Assembly (NCBI RefSeq): GCF_001641635.1
Contig: NZ_LUUB01000059.1
Location: forward strand, 37,244-101,243
Reading direction: 5' to 3'
Source of the DNA: Bradyrhizobium centrolobii
GTDB taxonomy: Bacteria > Pseudomonadota > Alphaproteobacteria > Rhizobiales > Xanthobacteraceae
DNA: 64,000 nucleotides
A model generated the notes under the pieces. That model was not told the origin of the DNA. It did no database searches and saw only the letters and a program-made list of their open reading frames with translations. This document shows, in pieces, positions 45,033 to 53,942 of this stretch; within the stretch, counting starts at the first letter, position 1, and each line of letters opens with the position of its first letter. Made by a program: the position numbers and the translations under genes.

Positions 45033-47246
45033 TCATTCTGGCGTTTGAGGCGTCGCAGGAGGCGGATTTGCTTGAGCCTGCTCGTCCAGCCAGCCGATCT
45101 TGCTCTTGAGGAACTGCAAGCCCAGCACTTGAAACCCGGCAAATTCCTTGTGGTCCCGGCCGTAGCCGTGGCCGCCTGCGGCGAGCTCATACAAATAGGC
45201 CTCATAGCCCATCGCCTGCAGCTTCGCCACCATCTTGCGAGCGTGCCCGGGGTGAACGCGATCGTCGCGCCGCGTAGTGGCAATGAGAATCGGCGGATAG
45301 TTTTGTCCGGGCTTGGCGGCGTGATAGGCGGAATAGGCTTTAAGCCACTGCCATTCGTCGGGGTGATCGGGGTTCCCGTACTCGGCAATCCAGCTTGCCC
45401 CAGCCAGAAGCTTGGTATAGCGGCGCATGTCTATCAGCGGGATCGTGCAGAACAGCGCGCCGAACCGTTCAGGATAGCGTGTCAGCATGTTGGCAATGAG
45501 AATGCCGCCGTTTGATCCGCCCTCCGCGGCGATGCGCTTGGGCTGCGTGACGCCGCGGCGCACGAGGTCGGCGGCGACGGCTGCGAAATCGTCATGCGAC
45601 AGCCTCTTTCCGGCGAGCCGGCCCGCATCATGCCAGCGCGTACCAAACTCGCCGCCGCCGCGCAGGTTCGCCTGCACGGTCGTGCCGCCGCGCTCGAGCC
45701 ACAGCTTGCCAAGCGCGGAATTGTAGTACGGCCTCACCGAGGCGCCGAAGCCGCCGTAACCGCTCATGTGGACGGGCGCATCGCCGCTCTCGCCAACGGG
45801 GCCGGTCTGCACATAGGGGATGCGCTCGCCATCGATTGAAATGGCCTCGTGCTGGGTGACCAGGAGCCCGTCCGCGGTAAAGGTTTTTGGTGCCTGTTTG
45901 AGCACAGTCGGGGTGGCGATTTCAGTTTCGATCAGCCTCAGCGAAGGTGGTGTGAGCGGATCCTGGCTCTTGACGAGCAGGTCGCCATTGCTTTCGGACG
46001 GATCGCGATCAAGGGGCCAAACGTCAACCACCCCGATGTCCGGAAACCCATGCAATTGCTGCCGAGTCCAGCCATTGGCCGACGGCGTACAGATCTCGAA
46101 GACCGGCCGCAATTCATCGAGAATGCAAAGCACAAGCTTATCAGCACTCCAAAAGAAACTCTGCAGCGCGCGACGGGGCTCCGGCACGAACAGAACCTCG
46201 AACTGACGGCCGCCTGCCAGGAACGCCGGTAGCGAGATCGCAAGCACCGTGTCCGCGGCATAGGTTTGCCCTGCCACAGACCAAGCCTCGCGCGGCTTGA
46301 CGGCAAGCCAGTCGCGGTGGGCCAGGATCCACATGTTGCTTGGCAGATCGAGCTTTGTCGTGGTGCCCGATTTATCGCCAAGCCAAGTGGCGAAGTTGAA
46401 GAAGTCTATCGCGTCGACGAACCACATCCGTGGCAGCGCGACCGTGTGATCGACGCTGCAAACAACCGCCATATGATCGACTGAAGTTTCAAAGATCACT
46501 GCTGCATCATCGACATGCGCGCCACGCTGCCACAGTCTCACCGTGCGCGCGTAACCGGAACCTGTTGCCATGCTCCTTCCATATGCGCTCGTCAGTATTA
46601 GCGTATCGGCATCGAGCCATTCGGCGCGGCCTTTCGCTTCCGGCAAGACAAAACCATCTCGGACAAAGCTCTTCGTGTCGGTATCGAACTCACGCAAAGT
46701 CACGGCATCGCTGCCGCCGCGCGACAGACTGAGAATGGCCCGCGAATGGTTGCCAGGTAGTGACGTCGTGGAGCTCAGAAGCCAGTCCTCGCCCTCGGTG
46801 GCGGCGAGCTGATCGATGTCAAGCAGGACCTCCCACGAAGGATTCTCGTTGCGAAATTCACCCAGCGTGGTTCGCCGCCACAGACCCCGTGGATTATCCG
46901 CATCCCTCCAGAGATTATAGAGGTAGCCGCCGCAGCGATTGACATAAGGGATATTGTCCGGCCGGTCGTAGATCGATGTCAACGCGTCGTGATCTCGCTC
47001 GAACGCCGCTCCGCCGAATGCCTGCAGTGTCTTTGCATTCTGCCGCTCGACAAACTTCAGTGCTCGCGCGCTTTCGAGCTGCTCCAGCCACAGGTTTGGA
47101 TCGTCATCCGGAGCTGCGATCGTCGGCTTCTCCGCGCGCGTTTTTGTCGACGAGCTCGCTTTAACCACTCTTTCCCCCAACCCAACGCCGGAATCGACGT
47201 TCACTTTCAATACGTCATTGATCGATACGCGATCGATGCTTCGCAT
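45033..47246 (-). CDS. Prolyl oligopeptidase family serine peptidase (S9)
   Basis: 737 residues including about 45 poorly conserved N-terminal ones, so the start may be later. Beta-propeller domain (DDPNLWLEQLESARALKFVERQN onward) followed by an alpha/beta-hydrolase domain. The triad is visible: Ser578 in AEGGSNGGILIAN, Asp661/662 in TTRRDDRVHPGHARK and His693 in AAGGHGYGRDH. Cleaves short peptides, classically after proline; cytoplasmic unless exported (no signal peptide seen). Stands alone, divergent from an outer-membrane protein gene. Confidence 0.93.
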   Translation of the reverse strand: MRSIDRVSINDVLKVNVDSGVGLGERVVKASSSTKTRAEKPTIAAPDDDPNLWLEQLESARALKFVERQNAKTLQAFGGAAFERDHDALTSIYDRPDNIPYVNRCGGYLYNLWRDADNPRGLWRRTTLGEFRNENPSWEVLLDIDQLAATEGEDWLLSSTTSLPGNHSRAILSLSRGGSDAVTLREFDTDTKSFVRDGFVLPEAKGRAEWLDADTLILTSAYGRSMATGSGYARTVRLWQRGAHVDDAAVIFETSVDHMAVVCSVDHTVALPRMWFVDAIDFFNFATWLGDKSGTTTKLDLPSNMWILAHRDWLAVKPREAWSVAGQTYAADTVLAISLPAFLAGGRQFEVLFVPEPRRALQSFFWSADKLVLCILDELRPVFEICTPSANGWTRQQLHGFPDIGVVDVWPLDRDPSESNGDLLVKSQDPLTPPSLRLIETEIATPTVLKQAPKTFTADGLLVTQHEAISIDGERIPYVQTGPVGESGDAPVHMSGYGGFGASVRPYYNSALGKLWLERGGTTVQANLRGGGEFGTRWHDAGRLAGKRLSHDDFAAVAADLVRRGVTQPKRIAAEGGSNGGILIANMLTRYPERFGALFCTIPLIDMRRYTKLLAGASWIAEYGNPDHPDEWQWLKAYSAYHAAKPGQNYPPILIATTRRDDRVHPGHARKMVAKLQAMGYEAYLYELAAGGHGYGRDHKEFAGFQVLGLQFLKSKIGWLDEQAQANPPPATPQTPE

Positions 47247-47405
47247 CGCGTAAGCTTCGCCACGAGTTGAGGTCTACAACGTGACGCTACGTGAGATTCA
47301 AGGCATTCTTTCGAAGTAAATGTTGCGCTGCCGTTACAGCAATTCGCATCGGCGCTGGTAAGACGCTTTCCGGCTGGGGGGTCAGCCAAAGGACTGAAGC
47401 TCGAG

Positions 47406-48146
47406 ATGAAGAAGTTGTTGCTTGTGACTGCCAGCATGATGGCCCTTAGCGCGGTGGCGCCCGCATTCGGTGCGGATCTCGCTGCGCAGCCTGTCTACAC
47501 CAAAGCGCCGCCGCCACCCGTCGTCGCCGCGTACTATGATTGGAGCGGCTTCTACGCTGGTCTCAATGGCGGTTGGGGTTCGAGCCACAACTCCTGGGAT
47601 TTCGCAGGCACAACGCCCGAGGGCTCACATGACGCAAACGGCGGCACGGTTGGTGGGCAGATCGGCTATCGCTGGCAAATTGGTCAGACAGTGATTGGCG
47701 TTGAAGCTCAGGGCAACTGGGCGGACTTCAGCGGCTCCAATGTCAGCACTGCCTTTCCGGGCGACAACAATCACACCAGGGTGGACGCGTTTGGCTTAAT
47801 GACCGGCCAGTTCGGTTATGCCTTCAGCAACGTACTCCTTTACGCCAAAGCCGGCGCCGCGGTGACGAGCAGCGCCTATCAGGTCAACTCTGTCCCACCC
47901 GGCACGCAGCTTGCGAGCGCAGACACGACTCGTTGGGGCGGCACGGTTGGCGCCGGAATCGAGGTCAACGTTGCGCCTAACTGGTCAGTTGGCATCGAGT
48001 ACGATCACGTGTTCATGCCGACTAGCGACGTGAACTTCACCGCAACCGCTGGCGGTTCGTTCGGGAACGATCGCATCCGCCAGGATTTTGATCTCGTAAC
48101 CGCACGGCTCAATTACAAGTTCGGCTGGCCGATCGTTCTTAAGTAG
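47406..48146 (+). CDS. Outer-membrane beta-barrel protein (Omp25/RopB-like)
   Basis: 246 residues. Signal peptide MKKLLLVTASMMALSAVAPAFG, then ADLAAQPVYTKAPPPPVVAAYYDWSGFYAGLNGG, the standard opening of the rhizobial Omp25/Omp31 family with its proline-rich linker. Alternating beta-strands and a C-terminal aromatic-rich strand (VTARLNYKFGWPIVLK) fit an eight-stranded barrel. Structural or immune-related surface protein in alphaproteobacteria. Confidence 0.92.
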   Translation: MKKLLLVTASMMALSAVAPAFGADLAAQPVYTKAPPPPVVAAYYDWSGFYAGLNGGWGSSHNSWDFAGTTPEGSHDANGGTVGGQIGYRWQIGQTVIGVEAQGNWADFSGSNVSTAFPGDNNHTRVDAFGLMTGQFGYAFSNVLLYAKAGAAVTSSAYQVNSVPPGTQLASADTTRWGGTVGAGIEVNVAPNWSVGIEYDHVFMPTSDVNFTATAGGSFGNDRIRQDFDLVTARLNYKFGWPIVLK

Positions 48147-48376
48147 CCATTGCTTCGGCATAATGTGGCGATCAAGGGCCCCGGCCGGACGGCTGGGGCT
48201 TTCCGCTGCCAGGACAGGACGTGCCAGCCACGCTATGCTATCGCGGTTCGAACAGCGACATTGTGGCACTCGTGAAGCCAGCGAACGAAGCCTTTGCAGC
48301 TCCGCTGGACCTGCCACCCCTGCGCGAGGTCGTTTTGCGCAACTTGCTCATTGCGTGCGGAGGCGCCCTTTCGAGT

Positions 48377-49159
48377 TTACGCTGCGCGTTCAGCGACCTG
48401 TGCTTGGGCGTTGGGTGCCCCTCCGCCTGAGACTTCAAGAAGACCAAGGCGAAGCGCCTTGACGAGGCTTTGGGTTCTGTTCGTTGTACCCGTCTTTCGT
48501 ATCGCGTTCTTCAGATGAAAATTGACAGTATTCTCGCTGATCTTAAGGATTATGCCAATTTCCCAAGACGATTTGCCTTCTCCCACCCATCGCAGGCAGT
48601 CTTTTTCCCGCTCGGACAGGATCAATTTTCGATCGCGATCAATGGCCGATGGCCGTGCGATCTCCGCAAAAGCGATATGAAAGTGCCAGGCCAGCGCACT
48701 GAGGCGGCTCACATGGTACTGAGGATTGGCATCGTCGAACTGGGATGCGAATGCTACGACGGAGACCCGGCCCGACGGTCCAAATAGTGGCACACTGATT
48801 CCATGCTTGAGCCCAGCCTCTTTGGCCTCATCCAGCACTCGTTGCTCCCCCGGTTCGAGCTGACATTGTTGACCAAGTTCGTCCCACAGAAATGGGCCCG
48901 AAACCGTTGGCGTCCGCCGAACCGCCGGGTCGATAGCGTAGTACTTGCGTTCCAGGTACCGCCTGCACCACTCAGGAGGGCTTTTCATCGCGACCATGGG
49001 CGGTGGATAGCCGGGTAGGCGAAGCGGCTCTGTAAATGTCACTGCTCCGTAGGCAACTTCACTGAACCCCTCCTCGCTCGCACAACTCACAAGCAGATCG
49101 AACAGGGTCTCAAGGGACTGCGTTCGGTTCGCACATTCGACGAAGCTGAATAGGTCCAT
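48377..49159 (-). CDS. LuxR-family regulator with autoinducer-binding domain (solo)
   Basis: 260 residues. N-terminal acyl-homoserine-lactone-type domain with the ligand-pocket signature EWCRRYLERKYYAIDPAVRR (W, Y, D) and GISVPLFGPSGRVSVVAFAS. C-terminal LuxR helix-turn-helix LSEREKDCLRWVGEGKSSWEIGIILKISENTVNFHLKNAIRKTGTTNRTQ. No LuxI-type synthase is in the window, so it is probably a solo receptor responding to self, neighbour or plant signals. Confidence 0.92.
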   Translation of the reverse strand: MDLFSFVECANRTQSLETLFDLLVSCASEEGFSEVAYGAVTFTEPLRLPGYPPPMVAMKSPPEWCRRYLERKYYAIDPAVRRTPTVSGPFLWDELGQQCQLEPGEQRVLDEAKEAGLKHGISVPLFGPSGRVSVVAFASQFDDANPQYHVSRLSALAWHFHIAFAEIARPSAIDRDRKLILSEREKDCLRWVGEGKSSWEIGIILKISENTVNFHLKNAIRKTGTTNRTQSLVKALRLGLLEVSGGGAPNAQAQVAERAA

Positions 49160-49799
49160 ATCTCACCTCAGAGGCCCGCTCAAAAGGGCGAATTGCACCG
49201 TCGATAGGGCCGGACAAGGTAGAGCTTGGTTACACTCCCGACCCCATCCAGCGCGCGAGGCGGCCGCACGGTTACAGCCAGCGCTGCGCACTAGGCGCGG
49301 GCGTCCCGTGCGGGAGGAGCGACAGGATGGCCGCCCCATCGTCCGCACTTGTGACCGAGGCCGTCATCGACCGTATCGGCGCCCCATCTAGGAGAATGCG
49401 CACGCGGCATGCCTGCGGCAATGCAAGGCTTCCGGATTCCTGGGACCTTGTATCTGCATGCGAGCTGCGGCGTTCCAATCGACCCGCGGAAGTGGGGCTC
49501 AGGCTGCGCGGTGCCGCCGATGGATTGCGTTCGAACGGAGCTGGGGTCGGCCGCGCCACATCCGCTGTTCCCTCAGGTTCGCGCTCCCCGACGTTTTGCT
49601 GCCCGGCTGCGAGCCGACGCGGGCGGGTGTGGGATCCGGCAGCAGCTCGGCCGGATCGCCTCCGACGGTCAGAGCCTCGCTGGAGACATTCGTGGCCCCT
49701 GCAGTGCCGATGGCGAGCACGGCCACTCTGCCCTAGACCTTTCCGACGGCCGCCTCCAACACAAGCGCACTGAAGTGGCCGACGACCATTGCCGCTCCG
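49160..49799. other. Decayed stretch downstream of the fixA-like remnant
   Basis: Minus-strand sequence continuing from the fixA-like start. One frame reads AVLAIGTAGATNVSSEALTVGGDPAELLPD but does not match FixA, and stops and frame changes are frequent. Taken as a decayed and rearranged gene. Confidence 0.4.
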
Positions 49800-49880
49800 G
49801 CACCTGATGGTATCTGTGATGAGCTGCACGCCGACTTGCGCGGCGTCGAGAACCTGCTTGATGCAGATAACACTATGCAT
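49800..49880 (-). pseudogene. 5' remnant of a fixA (electron-transfer flavoprotein beta) gene
   Basis: ATG 49880, with GGAGAAGCGC before it, starts MHSVICIKQVLDAAQVGV and then QLITDTI, which closely parallels the FixA/EtfB start (usual form MH-V-CIKQVPDSAQ-R-HPVT-TI). Homology ends after about 25 codons; the reading frame then degenerates. A sigma54 promoter lies just upstream. FixABCX passes electrons to nitrogenase; this copy cannot make a working protein. Confidence 0.7.
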
Positions 49881-49919
49881 GCGCTTCTCCAGGAAGTTGC
49901 TGCGGCCCACAATCAGAAC

Positions 49920-49935
49920 AGCAAGTCCCGTACCA
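49920..49935 (-). promoter_or_regulatory. Sigma54 (-24/-12) promoter of the fixA-like remnant
   Basis: Minus-strand TGGTACG-GGAC-TTGCT: one mismatch from TGGCACG-N4-TTGCW, with GG and GC ten bases apart. Expected start near 49908, 28 bases before the ATG. No exact TGT-N10-ACA activator site was found in the 150 bases upstream. Confidence 0.7.
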
Positions 49936-50296
49936 CTCTCGGCCTCGGCGAAAACTTCGGTTTTGAGAAGATATTAAGCGGATTGTGGATTGGCAGTCCG
50001 TGTTCAGCCATGGATACACTTGCGACATAGGTCCACAATGCGACAACGACGTTTGCAGCAGCCCCGACATCGATTGACACAGATCAACAATGTTCCGGTG
50101 ATAAGAACATCCACGCTTGCTCGTTGTATCGCGCGGGTGAATGCACATACGGCTAAAGGCCGTGCATCGCTCGCTGGGAGCAGATGCAGAGCTTGGCGCC
50201 ATAGTCAACTACCTAGCTTTGCGATTGATGGAGTTGGCCGGCACATGTCAATGAGTCAATAATCAAAGTTGCAGATCACAGCTCAGGGAGTTCGGC
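49936..50296. other. Divergent intergenic region with a TGTTC palindrome
   Basis: Between the fixA-like promoter and the PEP-mutase-like gene. Contains a perfect inverted repeat TGTTC-N9-GAACA at 50091-50109 that could be an operator. Otherwise no gene or RNA seen. Confidence 0.4.
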
Positions 50297-51229
50297 ATGC
50301 TGAATAGAGCTGTTCGCACCAACGGACCTGATGGATGCGCTTACGCGGCGCCCTCTGACATACTGCGTGGTCAGATCTGCTCGAATAGTGAACTTTCCTT
50401 TCTCATGGAAGCCCATGATGGACTTTCCGCCGCAATTGCGGAGCGCGCGGGTTTCAAAGGCCTCTGGGCGTCCGGCTTATCAATTGCCTCCTCTCTCGGT
50501 TACCGGGATGCCAATGAGGCTTCATGGACCCAGCTCGTCGACGCCGTCGAGCGCATCGTGGATTCAAACACACTTCCCGTACTCGTTGACGGCGATAGCG
50601 GCTTCGGAAATTTCAACAATGCACGCCTTTTGGCACGCAAACTCCGTCAGCGTGGAGCTGCGGGGGTGGCATTTCAGGACAGCTGCTTTCCGAAGATGAA
50701 CTCGTTTGTTGGGGAGCGGCATCCCCTCGCCGAGATAGATGAATTCTCCGGACGTTTGCGGGCCGTGAAAGATTCGGTCGGCACGGACCTCGTCCTCGTG
50801 GCTCGAACAGAAGCGTTGATCGCCGATCATTCCATGGACGAGGCCATTCTGCGCGCTCACGCCTTTGCCGATGCCGGAGCCGATGCAATTCTCATTCATT
50901 CGCGAAAGAGCACCGCAGACGAGGTGCTTTCGTTTGCGTCGGCTTGGCAGAACCGGCTGCCCCTCGTGATCGTTCCCACGACATACTATCGCACACCGGT
51001 CTCAGTCTACCATGATGCGCGCATCTCCACCGTGATCTGGGCCAATCATTCGATGCGAGCTGCGATCGTGGCAATGCGCCGGATCTGCGATCGCATCATC
51101 GCGAGGGAGGGTACTGCCAGCATCGAGTCCCATATCGCCCCGCTCGAGGACATCTTCGAGCTGTTCAGGTACGACGAACTCGCTCGCGCGGAGGCGAAGT
51201 ATCTCCACCCCGGTGATCTACGACCATAG
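50297..51229 (+). CDS. Phosphoenolpyruvate mutase/isocitrate lyase family enzyme with altered signature
   Basis: 310 residues, ATG 50297 after CAGGGAG. The alpha/beta barrel is recognisable: GLWASGLSIASSLGYRDANE (Asp71), VLVDGDSGFGNFNNA (Asp98, Asp100), VARTEALIA, ADAILIHSRKS, VIVPTTYY. PEP mutase and phosphonopyruvate hydrolase share these. The hallmark EDK-X5-NS is here QDS-CFPKM-NS (Gln127, Ser129), so the Mg-linked Glu and the first Lys are changed while Lys133, Asn135 and Ser136 remain. No phosphonopyruvate decarboxylase is nearby. It may act on another 2-oxo or dicarboxylic acid. Confidence 0.82.
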   Translation: MLNRAVRTNGPDGCAYAAPSDILRGQICSNSELSFLMEAHDGLSAAIAERAGFKGLWASGLSIASSLGYRDANEASWTQLVDAVERIVDSNTLPVLVDGDSGFGNFNNARLLARKLRQRGAAGVAFQDSCFPKMNSFVGERHPLAEIDEFSGRLRAVKDSVGTDLVLVARTEALIADHSMDEAILRAHAFADAGADAILIHSRKSTADEVLSFASAWQNRLPLVIVPTTYYRTPVSVYHDARISTVIWANHSMRAAIVAMRRICDRIIAREGTASIESHIAPLEDIFELFRYDELARAEAKYLHPGDLRP

Positions 51230-51469
51230 ACCATCCATCACAAGTATCTTCGTTCGATTTCGAAAAACCAGTCGAGCGATGGTCTCGCGTTCCGGAACAC
51301 CGCTTCAAGGCGGCAAAATTATTTGAGCGCCACGCGGACGCCCGGATCACCGGTATCGATCAAGCGAGGGATGTAGACCAATGCTCCCGCTTTAGATCGG
51401 CTTGGGCTTTCGGCGACTCTTGAGCGGCTTACGGATGAGTAGCGCAGGGTTCGAAAATCAGTGAGGATT

Positions 51470-51721
51470 ATGAAAGTGACGCTCCTAGAACCTCCTTTGT
51501 GTGCCCCAGCAAGATCCACCGTTCTTGTTGGCAGGAATCGTCGTGGCAACTGGGTTGTCCGACATCAGAACGGCATTTTTGGCGGGCTATTCGTAAGCCG
51601 CAACCAAGCGTTTAAGTACGCATTGTTCGAAAACGGCCGAGATCCAGAAGCGATCGTAGAGGTGTCGCGCGAAATCGAGCTCGATATCTCGCCAACGCAC
51701 GGGCCGCTACAAGGTGCGTAG
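51470..51721 (+). CDS. Small conserved hypothetical protein
   Basis: 83 residues from ATG 51470 (GAGG five bases upstream). Contains RGNWVVRHQNGIFGGLFVSRNQAFKYALFENGRDPEAIVEV, a compact alpha/beta layout resembling small DUF2188-like proteins of rhizobia that carry G-WVV and alternating aromatic positions. Function unknown. Separated from the PEP-mutase-like gene by 240 bases. Confidence 0.6.
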   Translation: MKVTLLEPPLCAPARSTVLVGRNRRGNWVVRHQNGIFGGLFVSRNQAFKYALFENGRDPEAIVEVSREIELDISPTHGPLQGA

Positions 51722-52684
51722 CCTGACCCAAGGCGTGTCTTCTGGACCACGATGCTCAATTGTTGCGCTGAGATGTACGCCTCGAATGCGATTGAAATCG
51801 GCGCGCTCAACACAGGCTTACGCGTTTCTCCGACAGCGCACACGCAAGTAGCTGTCCGCATTCCACCGGGCGATGACGGGTGGGTACCGAATGTCGAACA
51901 AATGCTTCAGTCCCTCGTCGAAAAGCGAAAACTCCAGATATTCACGAGTGATCGAAGCGACAGGTGAGGACACTACAGCCTTCCGAGCCCAGCGACATCA
52001 ACATTGTGCAGCAACGCCGTGAACCGGATCTGGCGCGACCGTTTGGCCGCCTATTCATCTTGGCGAGATTGGCTGGTGAGACAGTCGGCTCTGTCTCCGG
52101 TCCTGTGCCTACTTACCGGAGTATCCCATGAGCCGGAGCCTTGCCTCAGTCGACGAGTTGCCTTCGCCGGCGTCGACAGTTCTGCACCATGATCCGCGAC
52201 CCTGCCAAAGGCTGCACACTCCTTCTGCCTCGTAAAGCGTCCCCTGAAGCTCTTCCCTCCTGCTCGGAATACACCTGCCCGCCGTCGGCCCACCGACACC
52301 ACGTCAGAGCAGGGTGTGCTCGGGCAATGAGTGGGGCAGGAATAGAATCGAAAAAGCGGCAGTCTCCTTGCGGAATTCTGTGAGTTTCATGCGAGATTAT
52401 CTTTCCGTTCTGCCCCATGGGAACCGTCAACCATCTTAGATGCGGCCAGGAGATATTGTCCGTTGCGATCAACCCATGCGGGAGATTTCCTAGGTGGTTT
52501 GAGCCTCCACCCTCGAATTGACGCGCGACCGCCTCCTTAACAAGGCCGCGCTCCGGAATTGCAACAGGCAAGGCTGCTTCCGAAGGTACGTCATGGCAGG
52601 CTTGCCCGGATTTGACTCGGTGCGCGCCGCACGGGCAGCGTGGAAGGACAAGCCCAGGCATGAGGAAAGAGGGTTTCCGTGTCC
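51722..52684. other. Gene-poor stretch, nothing recognised
   Basis: About 960 bases, with short frames on both strands that lack motifs or ribosome binding sites. Probably decayed sequence. Confidence 0.4.
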
Positions 52685-53473
52685 TCACAAGATCAAATGC
52701 ATGCCGGCGTCGATGCGTACGCATTCGCCGGTCATGTTGCTCGACGCCGGGCTTGCGAGGAAGCAGACGAGCTGTGCAACGTCCTCAGCGGTCGAGACAA
52801 TCTTGAGTGGGACCCGCGCAACCACTGCATCTCGCACTTGGCGGGCGCTTGTCTCGCCCCGGGCCTTCGTGAACCAGGGCGTATCGATATAGTCGGGACA
52901 AATCGTGTTGACACGAATGGAGGGCGCTAGCGCGCGCGCCAGCGGCAGCGTCATGGCATTTAGCGCACCCTTGCTCGCCGAGTACGCAACGGATGAGCTG
53001 GCACCGCTGATAGCCGCGACCGAGGAGACGTTCACCACTGCGGCCGGCCTTCCGCTCATTTTCGCGGCAGCCTCCAGCAGCGAGCGCGCGGCACGAATCA
53101 TCTGGTATGGCCCGATGGTATTAACAGCATAGATGCGCTGAAAATCCTCCGCTGAGAGCCCGTCGAGATCGTGATGGGGCACATGCTTTGTGATTCCGGC
53201 ATTGTTGACGAGTACATCAAGCCGCCCCCAGCGCGCGGCAGCCGCGACGATCTTTCTGCAATCCTCATCGCGCGAGACGTCACCCCGCACCACCACGACC
53301 TCGGCAGCGCCCGCCTTGCGGCAGGCTTCTGCCGTGGCCTCGGCTTCCTTCTGGCTGTTGGAATAGTTGACCACAATGCGCGCCCCCTCTTTGGCCCAAA
53401 ATCCCGCGGTCGCCGCTCCAAGTCCGGACGCCGAACCCGTCACAATTGCGCACAATCCACTCTTCGACATCAT
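52685..53473 (-). CDS. Short-chain dehydrogenase/reductase (FabG-like)
   Basis: 262 residues. Rossmann start AIVTGSASGLGAATAGFWAKEGARIVVNYS (TGxxxGxG), NNAG segment VLVNNAGITKH, catalytic Ser and YSASKGALNAMT (YxxxK intact) and the C-terminal TGECVRIDAGMHL. NADP(H) preference is suggested by the basic/serine pattern after beta-2 (NYSNSQKE). Oxidises or reduces a hydroxy/keto group. Same strand as the BKACE gene 470 bases upstream, which may share the pathway. Confidence 0.92.
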   Translation of the reverse strand: MMSKSGLCAIVTGSASGLGAATAGFWAKEGARIVVNYSNSQKEAEATAEACRKAGAAEVVVVRGDVSRDEDCRKIVAAAARWGRLDVLVNNAGITKHVPHHDLDGLSAEDFQRIYAVNTIGPYQMIRAARSLLEAAAKMSGRPAAVVNVSSVAAISGASSSVAYSASKGALNAMTLPLARALAPSIRVNTICPDYIDTPWFTKARGETSARQVRDAVVARVPLKIVSTAEDVAQLVCFLASPASSNMTGECVRIDAGMHLIL

Positions 53474-53942
53474 TCCCTCATCTTGAGCATTTAACTAGCG
53501 TGTTGCTGGCGGCAGGCCATATCACGCGGCACAAGGCCTCAGACTCCATTGCACGTAATTTGAAACTAGGTCCGCTTTGTCCGCTGCCGCCGACATGGAG
53601 CATCTCTTCGCTTTGTCGCTTGTCGTCCTCTCGCGCGAGCACGTGAAAGACCAGAAGGCGCGTGTCTTCGGAGCAGATGCTCGGGTCCTCCATTCCCGCT
53701 GCTGCGGCGGAGCGCCGGAGCCCCAACTCGAGGGGCAGATCGGGGTCACGGGCGCCGCCGCTCGGCTGCCCACTGCGAGTAGCGGCTGCTCGTGATTTAG
53801 ACGCTCGGGGCCAGCTCTTCTTCGGCATGCCGCGGGGCGGTCCCCAGCGGCCGAAACCGCCGCCGCGCATCGGCTAGCATATTCTGCATGCGCTCAACCG
53901 CACCAGCGGTCCGCTTTCAGAGAACTTTGATCCTGTGGCTTC
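53474..53942. other. Spacer between BKACE and SDR genes, nothing recognised
   Basis: About 470 bases with no supported gene; contains the promoter region of the SDR gene if it is not cotranscribed. Confidence 0.4.

Noticed and set aside
50091..50109. TGTTC-N9-GAACA as a NifA site
   Set aside because: NifA sites need TGT-N10-ACA; here the spacing between TGT and ACA is 13. Kept only as a possible operator.
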